Positions 9,282 through 18,085 of a stretch of DNA of 40,874 nt are shown here, piece after piece; within the stretch, counting starts at the first letter, position 1; each line of letters opens with the position of its first letter. The notes under the pieces are model-generated. The model ran no database searches, had not been told where the DNA came from, and saw only the letters and a list, made by a program, of their open reading frames with translations. This stretch comes from Candidatus Zhuqueibacterota bacterium (GTDB lineage Bacteria > Zhuqueibacterota > Zhuqueibacteria > Thermofontimicrobiales > Sulfurfontimicrobiaceae). The DNA lies in assembly GCA_016927835.1 (NCBI GenBank), contig JAFGMA010000046.1, positions 1 through 40,874 on the forward strand. Reading direction: 5' to 3'. Both the position numbers and the translations under genes were made by a program.

Positions 9282-10391
9282 ATGATGATGATGAAAAGAA
9301 TCGATCTGGATGTCAATCGATTTAAAAAAATGTTGCGCGGTAAAATCAGAAAGGATTTGAAAAAATATGTCACACAGCATGAGCTTATCGGACGAAGGGG
9401 GCGAGAACTCGTAAGCATCCCGGTGTCGCAAATTCATATTCCACAATTCCGCCTCGATCCGCAAAAAGCCAATCGTGTGGATCAGGGAGATGGCGAGGAC
9501 GGCAGCCCAATCGCTATTAGTTCCGCGGATGGCAACGGGCATGCCGGCAATGCCCCGGGAGAGCATATCATTGAAGTGGAATTGACGCTCGATGAACTCG
9601 CAAAGATACTCGGAGAAGAGCTTGAACTCCCGAATATTCAACCCAAAGGAAAAAACACGATTCAGACTGCCAGGAATCGATACACCGGCATCCGTAATAC
9701 CGGACCCGAATCATTGCGCCACTTTAAACGCACCTACAAAGCCGCTCTGAAACGGCAAATTATTTCCCGTATGTACGATTCCAAAACGCCGATAGTCATT
9801 CCATATCGTGAGGAACGACGGTATCGTTCATGGGAAGAAAAGCCCCTGCCCGAAAGCAACGCAGTTGTGATTTACATGATGGATGTCTCCGGATCGATGG
9901 GAGATGAGCAGAAGGAAATTGTGCGCACGGAAGCGTTTTGGATCGACTCATGGCTCAAATACCAATACAAATCAGTCGAAGTACGGTATATCGTCCACGA
10001 TGCGGTTGCACATGAGGTTGATTCGCATACGTTTTTTCACACAATGGAGATCGGCGGGACAATCATTTCTTCGGCGTATCGTCTGTGCTATCAAATTTTG
10101 AAAAAAGATTATGATCCGGATGAATGGAATATCTATCTTTTCCATTTCTCTGACGGCGATAATTGGGGCGAAATTGATACGCGGGAATGTTTTGACCTGC
10201 TCGAAGATGTGCTGCTTCCGCGGGCAAACCTTTTCTGCTACGGGCAGGTGGAAAGCCCCTACGGCAGCGGTCAATTTCTGCATGATCTGCGTGAACATTT
10301 TACGGATCAGGATACCCTTGTTTTGTCCGAGATACCGGATAAAGAGGCAATTTATGATTCGATTAAGCTATTTTTGGGGAAAGGCAAATAG
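9282..10391 (+). CDS. YeaH/YhbH family protein (DUF444, VWA-like)
   Basis: 369 aa, intact. Starts at a run of four ATGs two bases after the prkA stop, and its TAG stop abuts the spoVR ATG, so translation is coupled through the operon. The N-terminus ([17 protein letters not shown], then [13 protein letters not shown]) is the conserved basic region of DUF444. A von Willebrand A-like fold carries the metal-site motif [11 protein letters not shown] at Asp201, followed by [18 protein letters not shown]-type and [11 protein letters not shown] segments. YeaH is the partner of the PrkA kinase (YeaG) in stress and nitrogen-starvation responses in enterobacteria; biochemical role not settled. It is the one operon gene without a premature stop. 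Confidence 0.93.
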   Translation: MMMMKRIDLDVNRFKKMLRGKIRKDLKKYVTQHELIGRRGRELVSIPVSQIHIPQFRLDPQKANRVDQGDGEDGSPIAISSADGNGHAGNAPGEHIIEVELTLDELAKILGEELELPNIQPKGKNTIQTARNRYTGIRNTGPESLRHFKRTYKAALKRQIISRMYDSKTPIVIPYREERRYRSWEEKPLPESNAVVIYMMDVSGSMGDEQKEIVRTEAFWIDSWLKYQYKSVEVRYIVHDAVAHEVDSHTFFHTMEIGGTIISSAYRLCYQILKKDYDPDEWNIYLFHFSDGDNWGEIDTRECFDLLEDVLLPRANLFCYGQVESPYGSGQFLHDLREHFTDQDTLVLSEIPDKEAIYDSIKLFLGKGK

Positions 10392-10739
10392 ATGAACCTG
10401 CCATACGAATTGGAACGTGCCCGGATTGAAATCGAACAATATGCGCGCAAAGTCGGGCTCGATTTTTACCATACAATTTTTGAGCTGATCGATTGTGATC
10501 AGATGAATGAGATTGCCAGTTACGGTGGTTTTCCCACTCGGTACCCTCATTGGCGTTTCGGCATGGAGTATGAAGAAATGCGCAAAGGCTATACTTATGG
10601 CTTACATAAAATCTATGAAATGGTCATCAATAATGATCCGTGTTATGCCTACATGATGGGCTCAAATAAACTAGTTGATCAAAAGCTGGTCATGGCGCAT
10701 GTATTTGCGCATTGTGATTTCTTCAAAAACAATGTATGA
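10392..10739 (+). CDS. spoVR: SpoVR family protein, N-terminal part (interrupted gene)
   Basis: 115 aa up to an in-frame TGA. Diagnostic SpoVR sequence: [18 protein letters not shown], then [15 protein letters not shown]. The frame reopens immediately after the stop and, together with 10761-11867, gives about 491 codons, close to the usual 470-510 aa. In homologues the interrupted run continues roughly NNxxFxxTNRKM, so the TGA replaces one residue (a CGA Arg or TGG Trp codon would each be one base away). SpoVR acts in spore-cortex formation in Bacillus and is widespread in non-sporulating bacteria beside prkA and yeaH; its biochemistry is unclear. The ATG directly follows the yeaH stop. Confidence 0.88.
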   Translation: MNLPYELERARIEIEQYARKVGLDFYHTIFELIDCDQMNEIASYGGFPTRYPHWRFGMEYEEMRKGYTYGLHKIYEMVINNDPCYAYMMGSNKLVDQKLVMAHVFAHCDFFKNNV

Positions 10740-10760
10740 TTTTCGAAAACCAATCGTAAA

Positions 10761-11867
10761 ATGATCGATCAAATCGCGAACCATGCGATAAAAATCAGAA
10801 GCTACATCGAAAAATATGGAACTTCGGAAGTTGAGCATTTTCTGGATATCTGCCTGTCACTGGAAAATCTGATTGATATCCATGCGCCGTTTATTGTTCG
10901 AAAAAATGATACAACAGAACAGGACTCGCCGGTAGAAAAAGTCTATAAGCTCAAAAGTAAAAATTATATGGATTCTTTTATTAATCCGGATGAATTTTTA
11001 CATCAACAGCAGACGGCACTCGAAAACCGAAAGAAAAAGACGGAAAAATTTCTGGCGGCTCCTGAAAAGGATATTCTGCAATTCCTGAACGAGAATGCGC
11101 CCCTTAAAAAATGGCAGCGCGACATTCTCGGCATGCTGCGGGAAGAGGTATATTATTTTGCGCCCCAGGCTCAGACAAAAATCATGAATGAAGGCTGGGC
11201 AACATACTGGCATTCGAAAATCATGACGACCAGCGTGCTATCCGATGCCGATATCATTGACTATGCCGATCATCATGCGGGCACGCTCAGCACGAGTGGC
11301 TCCAGGCTCAATCCATATAAAATAGGTGTCGAGCTCTTCCGCGATATTGAAGATCGCTGGAACAGGGGCGCGTATGGCAAGGAATATGATGAGTGTGATG
11401 ATTTTCGTGAGAAAAAAAATTGGAATAAGGCGTTGGGAAAAGGCAGAGAAAAAATCTTTGAAGTCAGAAAATTTGACAACAACTTGACATTTATCGATAC
11501 GTATCTGACTGCGGAATTTTGCCAACAACAAAAATTATTCAATTACCAATATAACGAATTGGAAAATCAATACCAGATTTCAAACCGGCAGTTCAAACAA
11601 ATCAAAAGAAACTTGTTGAATCAGCTCACAAATTCCGGGCAACCTCATATTTACATCGAAGATGCCGATTACTCGCACCGAAAAGAATTATATCTTCTGC
11701 ATCGCCACGAAGGCGTCGATTTGAAAATCGATGAGGCGCATGATACATTGAAAAATATTTATGCGATCTGGCGCCGACCGGTGCACCTCGAAACGGTAAT
11801 CGATGATGTCAAGTCCGTTCTGGGTTTTGATGGCGAAGACAGCTTTCAGCATGAATTGATCGAATAG
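10761..11867 (+). CDS. spoVR: SpoVR family protein, C-terminal part (interrupted gene)
   Basis: 368 aa from the first ATG; the same frame is open from 10740 (FSKTNRK precedes it). Contains the large conserved SpoVR body: FLNENAPLKKWQRDILGMLR, EGWATYWHSKIM and NPYKIGVELFRDIEDRWNRG. No SD is seen before 10761. There are no further disruptions, so the lesion is a single codon. As an independent protein it would lack the N-terminal PHWRFG domain. Downstream, GCCGGCA (11867-11873) can pair with TGCTGGC (11882-11888) without a T-run. Confidence 0.88.
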   Translation: MIDQIANHAIKIRSYIEKYGTSEVEHFLDICLSLENLIDIHAPFIVRKNDTTEQDSPVEKVYKLKSKNYMDSFINPDEFLHQQQTALENRKKKTEKFLAAPEKDILQFLNENAPLKKWQRDILGMLREEVYYFAPQAQTKIMNEGWATYWHSKIMTTSVLSDADIIDYADHHAGTLSTSGSRLNPYKIGVELFRDIEDRWNRGAYGKEYDECDDFREKKNWNKALGKGREKIFEVRKFDNNLTFIDTYLTAEFCQQQKLFNYQYNELENQYQISNRQFKQIKRNLLNQLTNSGQPHIYIEDADYSHRKELYLLHRHEGVDLKIDEAHDTLKNIYAIWRRPVHLETVIDDVKSVLGFDGEDSFQHELIE

Positions 11868-12076
11868 CCGGCAAATGCGGCTGCTGGCATTGAATATACC
11901 CGCGGTGTCCTACCAAAGCCCATTGATTTTATAAATTTCTATCCTCGGAAGGTGCGGCAGCTTTCTGCAATCTCTGTGATGCCATGTCAAAATACTATTC
12001 ACCAGTAAAATAATCGAATTTACATTAAAGGAATGCATCGCTACATGCAGCAATCAATCCCTCTCTGATACCCGTG

Positions 12077-13141
12077 TCATTTACATAAATCGAAATATGC
12101 ATATTCTAGTTCCTGCAGCCAGTTATCTGCATGAGGCAATCGTTTTACTTTTTCAGCATTAACGCTTGCGGCTCGCTTCCTCAGTGCATCATTTTGTAGC
12201 GCCAGAACCATATTTTTAGCGATGTCTTCGACATTGGCTGGATCAATCAACAATCCGTTCCAACCGTCCTCGATCCAGCTTCTGTGCGCCAGGGTACTAG
12301 AAACCACCGGAAAATTTCCGCAAGCCATCGCCTGCAACAAATGGGACGGATGCTCTTCGGACAGGCTCGTATTAATGTAGATATCCGAATTTTGATAGTA
12401 AATCGTCAGCCGGCTATCATTGACGAGTTCCGGGAACGCTACGTGATTTGTAATATCAAGGATTTTCAGAAATTCATTGATTTTGGCTTTAATTTCATCC
12501 GTCGCCAGTATAATCAACCACAAATTTCTCACTTCTTTCAAAATAATTGGTAACGCCATAATTAATCGCAAATAATCTGCTTCATCCATGTCCATTCCGG
12601 TGCAAAGCACGCTCTGAGAGGGAATTGCGGATTCTGCCGGCTTGTAGAGATCAAGCTCGATACCGTGTTGGGTTATCAGCAATTTCTTAGCGTGAAGACG
12701 GATTCTCAACAGAGCGTTGGTGGAATGATCACTGAAAGAATTAACGAGACGTGATTGTCGCAGACTGAATGCTATAAGAAATTTATAGAGAAAATTTCGA
12801 TTTAGATCCGTTAAAATATCGCCGCCCGTCACGGTCAAAATCAGCGGTTTTTTGCCGGACATAGCTGCCAGAAATCCATACGTAGTTGCATTGAATGCAT
12901 GCACGATATCTGGCTGAATTCGACGAACCAGGCGCGCGACTCTGTAAAAGTTGCGCAGCGCGAAGGAAATCGCACTTCCTGATCGAGCGAACGGTCGGTC
13001 CGATAATTTATGCAATTTGATTTTTTCGCTGTCGATCCGGACGGAAGAAATAAGTTCAAGCTCGTGTCCCCTCGCATAAAAATAGTCAATCCATCTGGCA
13101 ATATAATATTTTGAACTGTCGGCTAAAAGAAGCAGTTTCAT
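12077..13141 (-). CDS. Glycosyltransferase family 4-like
   Basis: 354 aa, GT-B fold retaining glycosyltransferase of the GT4 type, predicted to use a nucleotide-sugar on an envelope or exopolysaccharide acceptor in the cytoplasm. Visible: N-terminal acceptor domain (MKLLLLADSS.., IQPDIVHAFNATTYGF), linker QHGIELDLYKP, and C-terminal donor domain ending ACGNFPVVSS. The usual EX7E donor motif is altered: SLSEEHPSHLLQAMACG has the first Glu but Gln at the second position, so catalysis or donor choice may differ. It is convergent with spoVR and separated from neighbours, so its pathway is not shown; the divergent Gfo/Idh gene could be a sugar-modifying partner. Confidence 0.85.
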   Translation of the reverse strand: MKLLLLADSSKYYIARWIDYFYARGHELELISSVRIDSEKIKLHKLSDRPFARSGSAISFALRNFYRVARLVRRIQPDIVHAFNATTYGFLAAMSGKKPLILTVTGGDILTDLNRNFLYKFLIAFSLRQSRLVNSFSDHSTNALLRIRLHAKKLLITQHGIELDLYKPAESAIPSQSVLCTGMDMDEADYLRLIMALPIILKEVRNLWLIILATDEIKAKINEFLKILDITNHVAFPELVNDSRLTIYYQNSDIYINTSLSEEHPSHLLQAMACGNFPVVSSTLAHRSWIEDGWNGLLIDPANVEDIAKNMVLALQNDALRKRAASVNAEKVKRLPHADNWLQELEYAYFDLCK

Positions 13142-13609
13142 ATCGTGGTTTTTCCGATGAGCAATACTTTAGGTACTGAATAAATCAAAACGCGGCTTTC
13201 GGCTTTGGAGCAGCATTCGAGCCAGCTCTGTTTTAAAATTAAAATCTGACTCAATCGAGCTTCGATTAGGCAGAAAAATCTCGAAGCCAGGCAGCAGAGC
13301 CAAAAAAGTCAACACGTTGAGATGAAAAGGCAAGACGCCCCGCAGAGCGATAAAAATGGTATTCCCCGTCGCAAATGGCAAGTGCTTTGGAAGCTGCTAT
13401 GGTTTAACTATGCAAAATCGCGACATATCAAGGTAGATACGGTCAAGCAGAACAAAATGCTGAAAAGCAAAGAGTCTGAATATGGATAAGAAAATCATTG
13501 ATTTTTAGATTAAAATGTCTTATTTTTTTAACGAATGGTGAAGTAAGTGGTTACGACCTAAATGAATAGCTGGCATTTTACCTTTTAACTTAAAGGGAGT
13601 AACGACTAA

Positions 13610-14647
13610 ATGAAACACACCCGATTTGCAATAATCGGTGCAGGAAATATTGGTGGAATTCACGCCCATGCTATCGGATCGATCAAGGAAGCTGCGGTAG
13701 TAGCGGTTTGTGATAAGAATGAAGTCATTGGCAGAAAGCTGGCAGAAAAATATAGCGCGGATTGGGTTCCCACTTATCAGGATATCGCGAGCCGAGATGA
13801 TGTAGAAATTGCTTGCATTTGTACCCCAAGCGGTTTACATACGGATGCGGCGGAAGTAGTGACAGCAGCGGGAAAACATATTCTGGTTGAAAAACCGATG
13901 GATATTACGTTGGAACGGATTGATCGAATGATTCGCTCTGCCAGGCAAAATAGCGTTTTCCTGGGATGCGTTTTTCCTTCCAGATTTCGAATCGGTGTAC
14001 TGAAAGCCAAAGAGGCAATAGAACAGGGCAGGTTGGGAAGAATTGTCCTGTTGCAGGGAAATATAAAATGGTTTCGCAAAGAGAGCTACTACAACGTTGG
14101 CTGGCGCGGAACCTGGAAATTGGATGGCGGTGGCGCATTGATGAATCAATCTATTCACACTATTGATTTGGTTCAATGGTTTGGTGGACCGATCAAATCC
14201 ATTTTCGGAAAAACTGCAACCTTGCGGCATACAATCCAGACTGAGGATACCGGATCGGCTTTACTGGAGTTCGAAAACGGAGCGCTTGGCGTCATTCAGG
14301 GCGCTACAAGCTGCTACCCCGGAAGCTCAACCCGGATCGAAATTCATGGCACAGCAGGCACAATCATCCTCGAGGAAGGCGAAATAGTCGAGTGGGCGAT
14401 AAAAGGCGCATCAAAAGATGAATGCACCCAAATGCTGAATCTTGAACCGGTTGGTGGAAGCGGCTCGCAAGATCCGATGGGAATTACATCCGAATTTCAT
14501 CGCCGACAAATCGTTGATATGATCAACGCCGTTCAAAATAAACAGCAGCCAGCCGTCACCGGCGAAGAAGGAAGAAAAGCCGTGGAGATCATCCTGGCGA
14601 TTTATAGCTCTTCGCAAAGCAATATGCCGGTGAAATTGCCCCTTTGA
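13610..14647 (+). CDS. Gfo/Idh/MocA family oxidoreductase
   Basis: 345 aa NAD(P)-dependent oxidoreductase. N-terminal Rossmann motif IIGAGNIGG (residues 8-16), family signature EKP at 94-96 (ILVEKPMDIT), and C-terminal alpha/beta domain with GGGALMNQSIHTIDLVQWF, in which the His/Asp pair belongs to the usual active-site region. SD-like AAAGGGAG 12 bases before ATG. These enzymes oxidise or reduce sugar or inositol carbons, including UDP-sugars; the substrate cannot be read from sequence. It may supply a modified sugar for the nearby glycosyltransferase (inference). No terminator is visible after the TGA. Confidence 0.92.
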   Translation: MKHTRFAIIGAGNIGGIHAHAIGSIKEAAVVAVCDKNEVIGRKLAEKYSADWVPTYQDIASRDDVEIACICTPSGLHTDAAEVVTAAGKHILVEKPMDITLERIDRMIRSARQNSVFLGCVFPSRFRIGVLKAKEAIEQGRLGRIVLLQGNIKWFRKESYYNVGWRGTWKLDGGGALMNQSIHTIDLVQWFGGPIKSIFGKTATLRHTIQTEDTGSALLEFENGALGVIQGATSCYPGSSTRIEIHGTAGTIILEEGEIVEWAIKGASKDECTQMLNLEPVGGSGSQDPMGITSEFHRRQIVDMINAVQNKQQPAVTGEEGRKAVEIILAIYSSSQSNMPVKLPL

Positions 14648-15024
14648 TAGTGGTACAAATGAAAAGCAATATCAATTTGACGGGCGGTAGCAAATGGATA
14701 ACCATTGAGTAATCCCTCAGTTGCTCGTTCAAAAAACTCCAAGGGCGTCGTAAACCATGTAAAGAACCAATAACTGAGGCAATGCCACTCTTGCTAAAAT
14801 CTACTTGCTTTGCGTTATATTTTTCTGTATATTTATTTTTAATTAACATCCGATTTTTCTAATTCCAGACGTTGGTATGAAAAGCGGTAAAAGATTTTAT
14901 GGATATCGAGCAGGCAGTTCTGGCACAAATCAGCGCTGCCGTCGAAAAGTTACGGATTGCACGGAAAATAGCAAAATCAACTGCAAACCCATTTTAAATT
15001 TTTACAAACTCAAGGAGGTTTCAC
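14648..15024. other. 377-base intergenic stretch with an inverted repeat
   Basis: No convincing gene. CCTCAGTT and AACTGAGG (near 14707 and 14773) bracket about 50 bases that could form an imperfect hairpin. On the minus strand one short frame reads fairly protein-like (SYWFFTWFTTPLEFFERATE) but is closed by stops on both sides, so it may be a gene remnant. The SD of the next gene (AGGAGG, 15013-15018) lies at the right end. Confidence 0.4.
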
Positions 15025-15600
15025 ATGCGCATCTTATCGAAATCAATTATTGCTGTACTGGTAGTGTTGTTATTTGCTGCTCCCGCAATGAGTCAGGCGA
15101 ATTTGGGTCTGTTCGGCGTTGGTGCGAAAGTCGGTTATGTCGATCCGGAAGATATTGATGCAACATTCGGTTTCGGCGCTGTTGCCGACTTAGGTAAGAT
15201 TAAACCTAATCTTGGATTAGAGGCAGAACTGGGCTACTGGAGCAAATCTTATGATATGTTCGGACTCGATGCAAGCCTTAGCGCTATCTCTATTGCAGCC
15301 TCCGCAAAATACCTCTTCGCCATGCAAGGAAGCAATATTCAGCCTTATGCAGGTGGTGGTCTGGGTTTTCATATTTTCAAAGCAAAAGCTGAATATATGA
15401 CGTATCACCCGACGACGTTCGAACAGGTAAAGGAAGAAGAGAGCGATTCCGAAACAAAAATCGGATTTCATATTAATGGTGGTGCCATGATGGAACTATC
15501 ACCACAGATGACGGGCTTCGCCGAATTGCGCTATGCGCTTATCAGCGACGTCAACACACTTTCGCTCATGGCGGGTGTTATTTATTCTCTGAAAAAATAA
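15025..15600 (+). CDS. Small outer-membrane beta-barrel protein
   Basis: 191 aa with a strong SD (AAGGAGG, 6 bases before ATG). Residues 1-24 are a signal peptide (LVVLLFAAPAMS, cleavage before QA). The mature part has the alternating pattern of an 8-stranded OmpA/opacity-like barrel: VGAKVGYVDPED, LGLEAELGYW, AKYLFAM, IQPYAGGGLGFHIF, FAELRYALISDVNTLSLMAGV. The G-rich, aromatic-strand layout is typical of the outer-membrane protein beta-barrel domain family; no enzymatic residues are seen. It is a single-gene unit closed by a textbook terminator at 15635-15665. Confidence 0.85.
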   Translation: MRILSKSIIAVLVVLLFAAPAMSQANLGLFGVGAKVGYVDPEDIDATFGFGAVADLGKIKPNLGLEAELGYWSKSYDMFGLDASLSAISIAASAKYLFAMQGSNIQPYAGGGLGFHIFKAKAEYMTYHPTTFEQVKEEESDSETKIGFHINGGAMMELSPQMTGFAELRYALISDVNTLSLMAGVIYSLKK

Positions 15601-15634
15601 TCTGCTTTTCATTTAAAACGATTTGCTGAATAAG

Positions 15635-15665
15635 AGGGCTTCGAATTTCCGAAGCCCTTTTTTTT
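15635..15665 (+). terminator. Rho-independent terminator of the OMP gene
   Basis: Perfect 9-bp stem AGGGCTTCG (15635-15643) / CGAAGCCCT (15650-15658), 6-base loop, then eight Ts (15658-15665). Located 35 bases after the stop. Confidence 0.93.
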
Positions 15666-15873
15666 GTCAGTTTTAGGAATCATTTTCATTTGAAACACTG
15701 TGATATCAGTTCGAACACTGGCACAAAATTTGTAATTCTAGCTTTGATTGCCAAAAGTGGCTGATTATCGCCACCTGAATTATGGCAATTAAAAACACAG
15801 TTAATTGGCATTCAAGCAATTTAAATGACTAACGTCTAAAAAAAGCACTGCACCGAGGTATGGCAACTTCAAC
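15666..15873. other. Intergenic DNA, no gene seen
   Basis: With the preceding terminator this completes the 15601-15921 gap. AT-rich, no ORF. At its right end the frame of the next gene is already open (from 15829), and a possible SD (CGAGG, 15854-15858) lies there. Confidence 0.4.
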
Positions 15874-15921
15874 ATTAAAATTCAAAAACTTCATGCGGTT
15901 ATTAAAACGCTATTCATTTTA

Positions 15922-16614
15922 TTGATGTTCGGGAATAGCGTTCAGGGCATTGTTCCTACAGCACCCCCTTCAAACCCTCCTGCTCTGGCAGTCACTTCAG
16001 GCGATACCGTCGTCATTACACTGGCTCCGGATCAAATCCGGGATTCTAATCAAAATAACTATGATTACCTGATTAAGTGGTCGATTCCGGCGTTGCTCGT
16101 CGGTTTGATCCTTTTTCTCATTAAAGTTGTATTAAGACTAGTTGAGGAAAAATTCAACGCGCTCAAGCAGGATGCGAATCCACAAACTTCTCATCAAACA
16201 GATGAAATTCAGCGATGCATCAAGGAATTGGCACATCGAATCGATATACTCGAGAACCTTACATTCGAAAGTGAGCTCTCCATTGTGCTGCAGAGGCTGA
16301 TCCGCGAGTTGAATTCGGAGATAAAACTGGAGAAAGCAAATCGCAGAAAATTCTTGCGCTTTTTCCGAAAATCACCTCCGGAATATGCTCCTTCGCAAAT
16401 CGAATTGCTGGATAAATTTTGGTTATTCGCTCAGCTTCTCTCGCATGAAATAAAGGATGATGAAAAGGGGAAATTCCTGGATATTCTGAGGGGGATAGAA
16501 GAAACGCTGGGATGCATTTGCTCATTACCGCCAAAAAGCAGAATGGATATGAAGCACAATTCCAAATCAGGTTATTTGTATCATGTCGGAAAAAAGCAGC
16601 ATGAAAGCCATTGA
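15922..16614 (+). CDS. Membrane-anchored protein of unknown function
   Basis: 230 aa as given (TTG 15922 or ATG 15925). The frame is open from 15829, and translated upstream bases (KLHAVIKTLFILLMFGNSVQG) make a good signal peptide, so the true start is probably upstream although no ATG/GTG/TTG is available there; an ATT start near 15874 or an upstream frameshift are possibilities. Order: signal-like segment, short Pro-rich linker (PTAPPSNPPA), one transmembrane helix (SIPALLVGLILFLIKVVL, about residues 52-72), then a charged coiled-coil-like cytoplasmic part. Not recognised as a named family; a sensor or scaffold role would be a guess. Confidence 0.6.
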   Translation: MMFGNSVQGIVPTAPPSNPPALAVTSGDTVVITLAPDQIRDSNQNNYDYLIKWSIPALLVGLILFLIKVVLRLVEEKFNALKQDANPQTSHQTDEIQRCIKELAHRIDILENLTFESELSIVLQRLIRELNSEIKLEKANRRKFLRFFRKSPPEYAPSQIELLDKFWLFAQLLSHEIKDDEKGKFLDILRGIEETLGCICSLPPKSRMDMKHNSKSGYLYHVGKKQHESH

Positions 16615-16723
16615 ATCAGCACGTCAGGATGCGGGAAAAATTTCAAGGATGGTGAACTACGACGTCCAGCTTCTGCGGTCATCGAAAGGAACCGATTTAA
16701 TGGGTGAAAAATTGCGAAGCGAA

Positions 16724-17155
16724 TTACGCCAAACCTTCTGCGAATTCTTTGGCGTGCAGGTCGATCCATTCCAAAGCCGCCTCGCTGTACGGTATTTCTC
16801 TTGCTTCTTCAGCCATTTTTCTTTGGCGATACAAATCGATTCGAAACGCTTGTTCCAGCATACGCGCACGAAAGGCAGCCTGCTTGCTGATAAACATCAC
16901 ACCAACCTGAAACTTGCCTTCATTCTTCAAATAGTGCTTCCATTTAACGATTGATTTTGCATAAAGATGTTGTCTTGGGGAATAAATATGAATTTCAAGA
17001 ATTTGACCTTCGGGGATGGGTTCGTCTGATAAAAAAGATATACCAAAATCACTCAAGTTCGTCGTCTGACTAATGTTCCTTCGCTCGTTCTTTAGAACCT
17101 TATACGTCAGCGGGATTTCGATAGGATGACGGACAAACTGTCGCCTTTCTTCCAT
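16724..17155 (-). CDS. PilZ domain protein
   Basis: 143 aa, SD CAGGAG before ATG. The PilZ signature is intact: ERRQFVRHP (RxxxR) near the N-terminus and NLSDFGISF (D/NxSxxG) about 25 residues later, which in characterised proteins bind cyclic di-GMP. The beta-barrel runs to about residue 100; the tail (RARMLEQAFRIDLYRQRKMAEEAREI) is helical and might bind a partner. Likely a cytosolic c-di-GMP receptor controlling surface behaviour; no GGDEF or EAL enzyme is in the window. Convergent with the membrane protein at 15922-16614. Confidence 0.85.
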   Translation of the reverse strand: MEERRQFVRHPIEIPLTYKVLKNERRNISQTTNLSDFGISFLSDEPIPEGQILEIHIYSPRQHLYAKSIVKWKHYLKNEGKFQVGVMFISKQAAFRARMLEQAFRIDLYRQRKMAEEAREIPYSEAALEWIDLHAKEFAEGLA

Positions 17156-17908
17156 GATATCTCCTGTTTGCTAATCCCAGTAGTGAATAGTCCATCGCAG
17201 GCTCATTTTTAAATATTCCATGCCAGTAGTGGCAATAATTAGACCATCTAAAAGCGTTCGCTATCGTGCTATCATTCGATATTATGCATCTTACGCTGCC
17301 ATGTACCATTTTTTATACCAATACTTGTGCCATATTAAAACTATGTAGCTATATCTTGAAATCCCCTATGGTTAATTATCGACTTAGATGGAAATAAAAT
17401 TACGCATTTTTCAAAAAGTTCATTTCAACATCTTTTTTAAATTATGATTGTCTATACATGCAGAGCCTATCTTATTAATTTATAGTAAATAAGGTCTGGT
17501 CGGCGGCATACATGATTTTTGCTGTTCAAGTGAATATCAGATCGCGCTGCAAGTAGATCATAACAAAAGCAATTGGGCAAAAAATTCTTTTATGTAGCAA
17601 GAATAATGTATTAATAATTTTAATTGATGATTGTAAAATTTCTATGGCATAATAACACATTTTTTCATCAATTTTCAGATCATAAAATAAAACTCTAACA
17701 TATCTCTGTCAGAAAAAATATCAGAACATGTATTATAATTGATTGGTTGGTGTTAATACAAGTGGTTTAAAATCGCCCTGCGAACATTGACCATTATCAT
17801 AGCAATTTTAATTCTATATGCTTATATTGTTTGTTTCGGGAAAATGGAGTTACTGATAATTATAGATTTGAGAGAAATGATTTATAATTGAGAGGAGCAT
17901 GCTTCGTG
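17156..17908. other. AT-rich gap, nothing recognised
   Basis: About 750 bases of low-complexity AT-rich sequence without ORFs, hairpins with T-runs, or tRNA-like patterns that I can see. The PilZ promoter probably lies at its left end. Confidence 0.4.
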
Positions 17909-18085
17909 TCAAATTTTCGGTCGGAGGGTTGGCTGAATATTCGCTTCTGATACCAGGCACAATTCAGGCGCACCCGGCGATATCCTTACGATTGCCTGCC
18001 AAGTTTTATCGGTCTGTTCGAAAACCACATCATTCAACCTGATTTTTCCAAACAGATATAGGGGGGATTCAGCGGTAACAGCCCG
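17909..18085 (-). pseudogene. Coding-like sequence in frame after the NlpC/P60 stop
   Basis: Reading on past the TAG (18086-18088) in the same frame gives 58 codons with protein-like composition (ESPLYLFGKIRLNDVVFEQT, then WQAIVRISPGAPELCLVSE) before a TGA at 17909-17911. It has no start codon of its own with an SD. NlpC/P60 proteins normally finish where the TAG is, so this is more likely the remnant of a following gene than a lost tail. The beta-strand pattern is AMIN-domain-like, weakly. Confidence 0.35.

Noticed and set aside
7204-11867. Alternative genetic code (TGA or TAA reassigned) to explain the internal stops
   Set aside because: TGA, TAA and TAG all end clear genes elsewhere in the window, for example TGA after the LarA-HD gene and ppk1.
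13169-13381. 70-codon minus-strand ORF directly upstream of the glycosyltransferase
   Set aside because: TTG start, no SD, no recognised family; hydrophobic content is weakly protein-like but not enough to call.
14589-14849. 86-codon minus-strand ORF between Gfo/Idh and the OMP
   Set aside because: Overlaps the Gfo/Idh 3' end and has no SD or recognisable domain; kept only as a possible remnant in the gap entry.
14877-15158. 93-codon plus-strand ORF overlapping the OMP start
   Set aside because: Different frame from the well-supported OMP with strong SD and signal peptide.
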